Assembly: GCF_003710105.1 (NCBI RefSeq)
Contig: NZ_CP033325.1
Span: forward strand, 2,232,001-2,296,000
DNA from: Georgenia faecalis
GTDB taxonomy: Bacteria > Actinomycetota > Actinomycetes > Actinomycetales > Actinomycetaceae
DNA length: 64,000 bases
Direction of reading: 5' to 3'
In this document: in pieces, positions 57,943-64,000 of the stretch
How positions within the stretch are numbered: position 1 is the first letter of the stretch
Layout: every line of letters begins with the position of its first letter
Translations under genes and position numbers: made by a program
The notes under the pieces: model-generated
Told to the model about the DNA's origin: nothing
The model's database searches: none
Seen by the model: the letters and a program-made list of their open reading frames with translations, nothing else

Positions 57943-59020
57943 CGCGCGTGGGCCGGGCCGGGTCGCGGCCGTCCGTGGTGGCGTCGGGGGCGGCGTCGGC
58001 GACGTCGCCCGCGGGAGCGTCGGCCTCCGCCGGGGCCCCGTGCGTCGAGGCGCCGTCGGCCGCGAGCTCGTCGGCCGGCGCGTCGGCCAGCACGTCGTCG
58101 CCGGGGCCGCCGTCGGTCGCCGCGTCGTCGGCGGGACTGCCGTCGACGGGCGCGTGCAGGGCGGGGCCGGTGACCGTGGCGGGGGTCCGCGCCGGGGCGT
58201 CCGCCGCGGGCCCGCTCGCCACCCAGGCGGCGACGTCGACGTCCGCGTCGTCGGGCTCCTCGGGGGCCACGTCCTCTGCCGGCGCGCTCTCCGGCGCCGG
58301 GGTGTCGCGCCCGACGACGGTGCCGTCGATCTCCACCCCGCGCACGGCGAGGACGGCGACGAGGACCGCCGCCGCGACGATGGCGATGTCCGCGACGTTG
58401 CCGACGAACCAGCCGTTGTAGTTGATGAAGTCGACGACGTGCCCGCGGGCGAACCCGGGCTCGCGCAGGAGCCGGTCGTAGAGGTTGCCGAGGGAGCCAC
58501 CGAGGAGCATCCCGAGCGCGATGGCCCACGCCAGCGAGCCGATCCGGCGCGAGGCGCGGACCACGACGGCGATGACGACGACGGCCACGAGCGTGAACAC
58601 CCACGTCATGCCCGTGGCGATGGAGAACGCCGCACCGGGGTTGTAGATGAGCTGCAGGCTCAGGACGTCACCGAGGACCGGCACGACGACGCCCTGGACG
58701 AGGTTCGCCTCCGCGAGGTACTTCGTCACCTGGTCGGCGACGGCGAGGCCGGCGGCGATGGCGATGAGCGTCGTCAGCAGCGCGGTCCGCGACCGCCTGC
58801 CGGTGCGTGGGCTGGGCGGTGCCTGGGACGGCGCCCCGGCCGGATCGGCGCCGGGAACCGCGGCGTCCTGCGCCGTCGCCGGCGCGGCGTCCTGCGCGGG
58901 GGCGGGGGCGGGGGCGGCGGCGGAGGCCGGCTGAGCGTCGGCGGCGCTCGGCGCGGCGGCGACGCCGCCGGGCTCGGGGTCGGGTGCCGTCGTGGCGTGC
59001 TTCTTGTGCGAGGCGGACAT
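57935..59020 (-). CDS. lspA: Prolipoprotein signal peptidase with long disordered tails
   Basis: A 361-residue protein, about twice the usual LspA length. The core (about residues 78-228) has four membrane helices and the conserved [36 protein letters not shown] and [20 protein letters not shown] blocks, which contain the two catalytic aspartates. It is flanked by a ~75-residue Ala/Pro/Gln N-terminal tail and a ~130-residue Ala/Asp/Pro/Glu C-terminal tail. GGAGAG lies seven bases before the ATG. LspA removes signal peptides from lipoproteins such as the one at 44553. Confidence 0.92.
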   Translation of the reverse strand: MSASHKKHATTAPDPEPGGVAAAPSAADAQPASAAAPAPAPAQDAAPATAQDAAVPGADPAGAPSQAPPSPRTGRRSRTALLTTLIAIAAGLAVADQVTKYLAEANLVQGVVVPVLGDVLSLQLIYNPGAAFSIATGMTWVFTLVAVVVIAVVVRASRRIGSLAWAIALGMLLGGSLGNLYDRLLREPGFARGHVVDFINYNGWFVGNVADIAIVAAAVLVAVLAVRGVEIDGTVVGRDTPAPESAPAEDVAPEEPDDADVDVAAWVASGPAADAPARTPATVTGPALHAPVDGSPADDAATDGGPGDDVLADAPADELAADGASTHGAPAEADAPAGDVADAAPDATTDGRDPARPTRDA

Positions 59021-59039
59021 GGGCTCACTCTCCGTGCAC

Positions 59040-59078
59040 GACGACGGCGGCGGCCCGGGTGGGACCGCCGCCGTCGTC
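59040..59078 (-). terminator. Perfect 14-bp hairpin between divIVA and lspA
   Basis: Arms GACGACGGCGGCGG (59040-59053) and CCGCCGCCGTCGTC (59065-59078) flank an 11-base loop. It begins seven bases after the divIVA stop and ends 19 bases before the lspA start. No U-tract is present. It should lower read-through from the highly expressed divIVA into lspA. Confidence 0.6.
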
Positions 59079-59084
59079 AGGCAC

Positions 59085-59774
59085 TCACTTGCGGTACTGA
59101 GGGGCCTCGGCCTCGGGCCGGCCGGCGACTGCGCCCCGGCCCTCGATGTCGCTGAGGAGCGACTCGAGGTAGCTCTTCAGGCGGGTGCGGTAGTCCCGCT
59201 CGAACACGCGGAGCTCGTCGATCTTGCGCTCGAGGAGCGAGCGCTCCTGCTCCAGCTGCGCGAGCGTGCGGTTGTGCTTGTCCTCGGCCTCGCGAACGAT
59301 CTTCTCGGCCTGGGTGCGCGCATCGGTGAGGATGCGGTCGCCCTCCTCCTGACCGTTGCGGACGTACTCGTCGTGCAGACGCTGGGCCAGCGCGAGCATC
59401 CCGGTCGCGGACTCGGGGCCATCGGCCGCGGGGGCCGGCGTGGACGTGACGACCGGCGTCGGCGTGGCGACCGGCGCGGGCGTGGCCTCCTGGCGCGGCG
59501 CGAACGCCGACTCCTCGCGCTCCGGCTCGTCCTCGGTCTCGACCTCCGCCGGTGCGACGTCCTCGGACACCGCGGCGCCGCCGTTGAGCTCGGCGACCCG
59601 TCGCTCCGCCGCGGCGAGCTTGGCCTTGAGCTCCTCGTTCTCGGTGGCGAGCGCGCTCAGCGTGTTGACGACCTCGTCCAGGAAGTCATCGACCTCGTCC
59701 TGGTCGTAGCCCTCACGGAACTTCGTCGGCTGAAACTTCTTGTTGAGGACGTCGTCTGCTGTGAGCAGCGCCAT
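59085..59774 (-). CDS. divIVA: Polar growth and division protein DivIVA (Wag31)
   Basis: A 229-residue protein starting MALLTADDVLNKKFQPTKFR, then EGYDQDEVDDFLDEVVNTL, the DivIVA lipid-binding N-terminal domain. A short coiled coil, a Pro/Ala/Thr/Glu linker (about 70-120) and a second, long coiled coil (about 125-210) follow. In actinobacteria it marks curved poles and directs tip growth. GAGGTG lies seven bases before the ATG. Confidence 0.95.
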   Translation of the reverse strand: MALLTADDVLNKKFQPTKFREGYDQDEVDDFLDEVVNTLSALATENEELKAKLAAAERRVAELNGGAAVSEDVAPAEVETEDEPEREESAFAPRQEATPAPVATPTPVVTSTPAPAADGPESATGMLALAQRLHDEYVRNGQEEGDRILTDARTQAEKIVREAEDKHNRTLAQLEQERSLLERKIDELRVFERDYRTRLKSYLESLLSDIEGRGAVAGRPEAEAPQYRK

Positions 59775-59884
59775 TTGTCGTCACCTCGGTGTCGTCTTGT
59801 TCGGTCATGATCGTGGGAAAGCCGCCACTCACGGGTCCACGGTAGCCCAATGTGTCACAGGCCGTCCGTGACGCGTCCGGCCGC

Positions 59885-60178
59885 TCACATCGCGGCCAGC
59901 CGCCCGGCGAACTGCATGGCGAGGCTGACGGCGACGAAGAGCAGGAGGAAGCCGAGATCGAGCGCGATCCCGCCGAGCCGCAGCGGCGGGATGAGCCGCC
60001 GGAGGAAGCGCAGCGGCGGGTCGGTGAGCGTGTAGACGGCCTCGGCGAGGACCAGCACAAGGCCGCGCGGACGCCAGTCACGGGCAAATACCTGCACCCA
60101 GCTGAGGATGAGCCGCCCGACGAGGGCGAGCATGTACAGCAGCAGGAGCAGGTAAATGATCGAGAAAAGGGTGCCCAC
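59885..60178 (-). CDS. YggT-family membrane protein
   Basis: A 97-residue protein with two to three membrane helices. FSIIYLLLLLYMLALVGRLIL is the first; RPRGLVLVLAEAVYTLTDPPLRFLRRLIPP is the conserved linker typical of YggT; LDLGFLLLFVAVSLAMQFAGR is the last. It sits between sepF and divIVA as in most Gram-positives. Start GTG, one base after the sepF stop. Function unclear. Confidence 0.92.
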   Translation of the reverse strand: MGTLFSIIYLLLLLYMLALVGRLILSWVQVFARDWRPRGLVLVLAEAVYTLTDPPLRFLRRLIPPLRLGGIALDLGFLLLFVAVSLAMQFAGRLAAM

Positions 60179-60179
60179 G

Positions 60180-60644
60180 TCAGCTCTGGTTGAACAGACG
60201 GCCGACGTCGCCGTCGTTCCCGTCGCTCGCCACCTCCACGGTGGCCGGCGACAGGAGGAACACCCGGTTCGTCACGCGCTCGATGACCCCGTGCAGCCCG
60301 AAGACCAGCCCGGCGGAGAAGTCGACCATCCGCTTGGCCTCGGTCTCGCTCATGCCCGACAGGTTCATGATGACCGGCGTGCCCTCGCGGAAGGCCTCGC
60401 CGATGACCCGCGCCTCGTTGTACGTCGTCGGGTGGACCGTGGCGATGCGGCGCAGGTCGGGCTCGGGCTCGCTCCGCACGACGCTCGCCCGGCTGATGGG
60501 AGTCACCTCGGCGGTCCGCTCCGGCTCGGGGTCGACACCCTGGTAGGCCCGCGTCTCCTCGACGTACTCCTCATGGTGCTGCTGCTGCTGCTCTTCCTCG
60601 GACAACCCGAGGTAGGCCATCGTCTTGCGCAGCGCTCCGGCCAT
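60180..60644 (-). CDS. sepF: Cell division protein SepF
   Basis: A 154-residue protein. The start MAGALRKTMAYLGLSEEE provides the N-terminal amphipathic membrane-binding helix; GAGGAG sits six bases upstream of ATG 60644. A Gln/Glu/His-rich linker follows. The SepF core (RRIATVHPTTYNEARVIGEAFREGTPVIMNLSGM ... RMVDFSAGLVFGLHGVIERV) is complete. In actinobacteria lacking FtsA, SepF anchors FtsZ to the membrane. Confidence 0.95.
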   Translation of the reverse strand: MAGALRKTMAYLGLSEEEQQQQHHEEYVEETRAYQGVDPEPERTAEVTPISRASVVRSEPEPDLRRIATVHPTTYNEARVIGEAFREGTPVIMNLSGMSETEAKRMVDFSAGLVFGLHGVIERVTNRVFLLSPATVEVASDGNDGDVGRLFNQS

Positions 60645-60698
60645 GACAACTCCTCGTACTTGGTCTGTGCGCACCACCCGGTCCGCCCACCTGTGACG

Positions 60699-61502
60699 CT
60701 AGACCAGGGCGGCGGTCCCGCCAGGCACCAGCCGCGGCGTGTCGCGAGCGCGCACGACGCCGGCGGTCCGGCCGGTCACCCCGTCCCGCCGGTAGGAGTA
60801 GAACCGGGCGTCCTCGTGGGTGCACCGGCCGACCTGCTCGACGCGCTCCACGCCCGCGGCGGCGAGGCGGGACCGGACGCCGGCGGCGAGGTCGAGGGCG
60901 GGCGTGCCCCACGAGGTCGACGACGCCGTGCCCGGCACGAGCGCCTCGACCTCCTCGCGCAACCGGGCCGGGACCTCGTAGCACCGCCCGCAGATGCTCG
61001 GCCCGATGCTCGCCCAGAGGTCCCCGGGATCCGCGCCGCGCGCGGTCATGGCGGCGACGGCAGCCTCGAGCGCGCCGCGCACGAGCCCCTGGCGGCCGAC
61101 GTGGGCCGCCGCGGTGAGCGAGCCGTCGGTCGTCGCGAGGAGCACCGGCACGCAGTCCGCCACGAGGACACCGACCGCCGGGCGGCGGGCCGCACCCGCC
61201 ACCGCGAGGAGGACGTCGGCATCCCCCAGCGCACCGCGGCCGGGGTCGGGCTCGTCGTCGACGACGAGCACCTGCGCGCCGTGCACCTGGTTGGCCCAGG
61301 CGACGCGGGCACCCACTGCGCGGTCGAGGAGGTCACGGTTGGCGAGCACCCGCTCCGGGTCGTCGCCGACGTGGCCGCCGAGGTTGAGCCCGCCGGAGGC
61401 GTCCTCGGCGGCGTAGGCCCCGCCCGAGACGCCACCGGCGCGCGTGGTGAACGCACCACGCGCGCCGGGCCCGAGCTGAGCGGGGATGAGGTCGAGGGGC
61501 AC
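60699..61502 (-). CDS. pgeF: Peptidoglycan editing factor PgeF / YfiH laccase-domain protein
   Basis: A 267-residue protein of the DUF152 family. Metal or active-site positions are in ANQVHGAQVLVVD, LVADCVPVLLA and AAAHVGRQGL, followed by SIGPSICGRCYEVP. Members have purine nucleosidase/phosphorylase activity or edit UDP-MurNAc peptides. It starts two bases after ftsZ. The yggS gene, usually found between pgeF and sepF, is missing; only 54 bases separate them. Confidence 0.92.
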   Translation of the reverse strand: MPLDLIPAQLGPGARGAFTTRAGGVSGGAYAAEDASGGLNLGGHVGDDPERVLANRDLLDRAVGARVAWANQVHGAQVLVVDDEPDPGRGALGDADVLLAVAGAARRPAVGVLVADCVPVLLATTDGSLTAAAHVGRQGLVRGALEAAVAAMTARGADPGDLWASIGPSICGRCYEVPARLREEVEALVPGTASSTSWGTPALDLAAGVRSRLAAAGVERVEQVGRCTHEDARFYSYRRDGVTGRTAGVVRARDTPRLVPGGTAALV

Positions 61503-61504
61503 GA

Positions 61505-62719
61505 CTACCGGAGGAAGTCCGGGATGTCGAGGTCCTCCTCGGGGCGGCGACGCACGGGCTCCTCGTCGAAGACGCGGGGCACCTCGTAGCCGCGGGGCAT
61601 GCCGTCCTCGCCGGCGTAGGCGCGCGCGCCGGCGCCCGCCGGGACGGGCTCCTCCCGCACAACGACCGGCGGCGGGGCCATGGTCTCCTGGCGGGGCGCC
61701 GGCGGCGCCTCGCGAGGCGGCGCCGTGCGGGCCGCGACCTGCCCGAGGCTGCGGCCGTCCTTGGGCTGCGGTGTGCCGCCGTCGAAGCCGGCGGCGATGA
61801 CGGTGACGCGGACCTCGTCGCCGAGCGCGTCGTCGATGACCGCACCGAAGATGATGTTCGCCTCCGGGTGGGCGGCCTCCTGGACGAGGCGGGCGGACTC
61901 GTGGATCTCGAAGAGCCCGAGGTCCGAACCACCCTGGATGGAGAGCAGGACGCCGTACGCGCCGTCGATGCTCGCCTCGAGCAGCGGCGAGGAGATCGCC
62001 AGCTCGGCGGCCTGGACCGCCCGGTCCTCGCCCCGCGCCGAGCCGATGCCCATGAGGGCGCTGCCCGCGCCCTGCATGACGGACTTGACGTCGGCGAAGT
62101 CGAGGTTGATGAGGCCGGGGGTGGTGATGAGGTCGGTGATCCCCTGGACACCGGACAGGAGCACCTGGTCCGCGGAGCGGAAGGCGTCGAGCACGGAGAC
62201 GCCGCGGTCGCTGATGGACAGCAGGCGGTCGTTGGGGATGACGATGAGGGTGTCGACCTCGGCGCGCAGGGCGTCGATGCCGGACTCCGCCTGGGTCGAG
62301 CGGCGCCGCCCCTCGAAGGTGAACGGTCGCGTGACGACGCCGATGGTCAGCGCGCCGAGCGAGCGCGCGATGCGCGCGACGACGGGTGCGCCACCGGTGC
62401 CGGTGCCACCACCCTCGCCCGCGGTGACGAAGACCATGTCGGCCCCGCGCAGGACCTCCTCGATCTCCTCGGCGTGGTCCTCGGCGGCCTTCTTTCCCAC
62501 CTCGGGGTCCGCCCCGGCTCCCAGCCCGCGCGTGAGCTCACGGCCCACGTCGAGCTTCACGTCGGCGTCGCTCATGAGCAGCGCCTGCGCGTCGGTGTTG
62601 ATGGCGATGAACTCCACGCCCTTGAGCCCGACCTCGATCATCCGGTTGACGGCGTTGACGCCGCCGCCCCCGATGCCCACCACCTTGATGACCGCCAGGT
62701 AGTTCTGCGGTGCCGCCAC
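61505..62719 (-). CDS. ftsZ: Cell division GTPase FtsZ
   Basis: A 404-residue tubulin homologue. Nucleotide-binding blocks: [36 protein letters not shown] (tubulin signature at about 95-114) and the T7 loop [21 protein letters not shown] variable Pro/Ala/Glu linker (about 315-390) ends in the conserved C-terminal peptide DLDIPDFLR, which binds SepF. The start is GTG. Upstream is a 23-bp inverted repeat that may control it. Confidence 0.97.
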   Translation of the reverse strand: MAAPQNYLAVIKVVGIGGGGVNAVNRMIEVGLKGVEFIAINTDAQALLMSDADVKLDVGRELTRGLGAGADPEVGKKAAEDHAEEIEEVLRGADMVFVTAGEGGGTGTGGAPVVARIARSLGALTIGVVTRPFTFEGRRRSTQAESGIDALRAEVDTLIVIPNDRLLSISDRGVSVLDAFRSADQVLLSGVQGITDLITTPGLINLDFADVKSVMQGAGSALMGIGSARGEDRAVQAAELAISSPLLEASIDGAYGVLLSIQGGSDLGLFEIHESARLVQEAAHPEANIIFGAVIDDALGDEVRVTVIAAGFDGGTPQPKDGRSLGQVAARTAPPREAPPAPRQETMAPPPVVVREEPVPAGAGARAYAGEDGMPRGYEVPRVFDEEPVRRRPEEDLDIPDFLR

Positions 62720-62752
62720 GTCGGCCCCTCTCGCTCGTATTGCGTCGTGCCT

Positions 62753-62775
62753 ACCCTCAATCTCAACTTGAGGGT
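62753..62775. promoter_or_regulatory. Inverted repeat in the ftsZ promoter (possible FtsR/MerR-type operator)
   Basis: ACCCTCAA-N7-TTGAGGGT is a perfect 8-bp inverted repeat centred 45 bases before the ftsZ start codon. Its shape fits MerR-family operators. In Corynebacterium the MerR-type regulator FtsR controls ftsZ and is conserved in actinobacteria, so FtsR is the obvious candidate. The regulator itself is not in this window. Confidence 0.5.
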
Positions 62776-62927
62776 TAGACTTATGTCAGTTCTCGGCACC
62801 CGGAACGCTAGGTGCGCTCCGGGCGAGCAGCAACGACCACGCGGGGTGTGTCGCGCGAGTCGTCGTGTGTTTCTTACCGCCCTGGGCGTCGTGCCGTCCT
62901 TGGTCTCCCCGCTCGCCGTGCCCGCCG

Positions 62928-63854
62928 CTACTGCAGCGTGGTCGGCGAACGCGGGATGGTGAGGTCGTAGACCCGCGCCGGCTGCGCCCGCAGCACGTCG
63001 AGCACGGCGGACTTCAGCTCGCTCTCCTCCGCACTCCCCCAGCGCACCTCGGCGCCGTCGTGGAGGACGAGGGTGATCGAGCGCGGGTTGGGCGCGCCGG
63101 CCGTCGCCACCTGGGAGCGCTGCTCCTCGGGGAGCTGACCGAGGACGGTGAGCACGGCGTCGAGCGTGGGCGCGGTGGCCTCGGAGTCGAGCGGGACCGT
63201 GACGAGCGGCATGCCCTCCGGAGCCGCGTCCGCCGTGCCGATCCGCACGCCGTCCCGGTCGAGCAGCGCGTACGCGCCGTCCGCGGCGACGACGGCGACC
63301 GGCTCGCGGGCGTCGATGACGATCCGCAGGCCGTGCGGCCAGTCGCGCGCCACGTCGGCGTGGCGCACCGTCGTGATGGCCTCCAGCTCCTCGCGCAGCC
63401 CGTCGGCGTCGACCCGGGCCAGCGGCACACCGACGGACGGCTCGACGACGGCGAGCACCTCCTCGGAGGTCACCGTCGTCCCCACCCCGTCGATGGCGAT
63501 CTCCTCCGAGCGCAGCGCGAGCACCGGCGAGCCCAGGACGAGCCACGCCAGCCCCACGAGGAGGGCGACGACGACGACGCCGATGCCGATCTTGCGGAGC
63601 AGGAGCCGGCGCTGGGCGCGGGCGCGCTCGGTCTGCCGCTCGACGAGGGAGACCGGAACGCGCTCGGTCGGCCGGGCCAGCGCGCCGGCCGAGGGCGTCG
63701 CGAGCGCGGTGGACGGTGACGACGGGCGCTCCGGCCGGGAGGCCGCGGGGGCCGTGGGCTGCGACGCGGACTCCACGTCGCGGGACCGCCGCGACCACGG
63801 GCGCCGCCGGGTCCGGCCGCGCGCCGGCTCGGCGTCCTGCGCCTTGGCGGGCAC
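62928..63854 (-). CDS. ftsQ: Cell division protein FtsQ (N-terminus uncertain, frame open to window edge)
   Basis: At least 308 residues. A basic, Pro/Ala-rich cytoplasmic part is followed by one membrane helix (about residues 88-108), the POTRA domain (VLALRSEEIAIDGVGTTVTSEEVL) and the FtsQ beta domain with REPVAVVAADGAYALLDRDGVRI. GTG 63854 is the only start codon in frame before the right edge, has no ribosome-binding site, and the frame stays open to 64000 with Ala/Pro/Asp-rich codons, so the true start may lie outside. The upstream gene (murC expected) is not identifiable. Confidence 0.88.
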   Translation of the reverse strand: MPAKAQDAEPARGRTRRRPWSRRSRDVESASQPTAPAASRPERPSSPSTALATPSAGALARPTERVPVSLVERQTERARAQRRLLLRKIGIGVVVVALLVGLAWLVLGSPVLALRSEEIAIDGVGTTVTSEEVLAVVEPSVGVPLARVDADGLREELEAITTVRHADVARDWPHGLRIVIDAREPVAVVAADGAYALLDRDGVRIGTADAAPEGMPLVTVPLDSEATAPTLDAVLTVLGQLPEEQRSQVATAGAPNPRSITLVLHDGAEVRWGSAEESELKSAVLDVLRAQPARVYDLTIPRSPTTLQ

Positions 63855-64000
63855 CGGGGCGCGTCCGGGCGCCGGGTCGGGTGCCGGGTCGGGCGCACCC
63901 GTCGGCGCGGGGTCACGGTGCGGGGCACGGTCCGCGGCCCGGTCCGGGGCCGACGGCCTTGACGCGCTCGACGGGCCCGCCGGCGCGGGGTCCGACCGGC

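Noticed and set aside
59713-60087. Small frame upstream of and overlapping divIVA
   Set aside because: It overlaps divIVA out of frame, the divIVA ribosome-binding site lies inside it, and its product has no recognisable features.
61090-61160. Altered HVGRQG motif in PgeF as a lost active site
   Set aside because: Actinobacterial members commonly have Arg in place of Trp after the His-Ala-Gly segment, so this is ordinary variation.
63913-64000. C-terminal end of murC at the right edge
   Set aside because: A short frame ends in TGA at 63913-63915 near the expected place, but its ~28 residues do not resemble MurC and other frames are open too, so it cannot be supported.

Overview
The window is high-GC DNA from an actinobacterium, most likely of the order Micrococcales and close to the Georgenia/Cellulomonas group. 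Three things point there. The 16S and 23S genes carry actinobacterial features, including an apparent extra ~100-base segment in the middle of 23S. The gene order recN-steA-steB, tyrS-mpg-argHGRFDBJC-pheTS and ftsQ-ftsZ-sepF-divIVA is typical of the phylum. The bifunctional PriA replaces HisA. No tRNA gene, CRISPR array, prophage or complete insertion sequence was seen.

Layout. (1) 1-11.4 kb, minus strand: a tightly overlapping set running from a repeat-rich TPR protein through a HAD phosphatase, a 43-aa protein, tlyA, nadK, recN, steA, steB and a MraY/WecA-like membrane protein to a truncated murJ (cell envelope, rRNA modification and DNA repair). (2) 11.5-17.4 kb: one rrn operon (16S-23S-5S, minus strand) with three tandem promoters and a strong terminator. 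(3) 17.5-28.2 kb: tyrS, mpg and a complete arginine operon (argC-J-B-D-F-R-G-H) behind a probable ARG box. (4) 28.2-36.8 kb: a flavodoxin, an SDR enzyme, pheST, thpR, a CBS protein, a TrmH/TsnR methyltransferase and infC-rpmI-rplT. infC appears to start with AUC. (5) 37.0-38.6 kb: a membrane coiled-coil protein coupled to a secreted trypsin-like protease. (6) 38.7-51.7 kb: histidine genes (priA, hisH, hisB, hisC, hisD). They are split by a ~6.9-kb accessory island between hisC and hisD. The island holds a PKD-domain protein, a lipoprotein, a RibD-like reductase, a broken duplicate of the lipoprotein gene, an HNH nuclease of the DUF222 type and a RecQ helicase fused to a phosphoribosyltransferase domain. 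Three copies of a near-identical palindrome mark its internal boundaries. (7) 51.8-64 kb: a small S4 protein, bioY, dnaE, a GNAT enzyme, rluD, lspA, divIVA, yggT, sepF, pgeF, ftsZ and ftsQ, i.e. the 3' part of the division and cell-wall cluster.

The strongest candidates for something undescribed are two. The first is a 1011-residue TPR protein directly downstream of the rrn terminator: its N-terminal half is 26 copies of a basic RG/Tyr repeat and its last ~135 residues are almost pure Asp/Glu repeats, a layout that could drive condensate formation with RNA. The second is the palindrome-marked island inside the his genes, with its translationally coupled HNH nuclease and RecQ-PRTase pair. All functional statements rest on reading the sequence and on family knowledge; no database search was possible.
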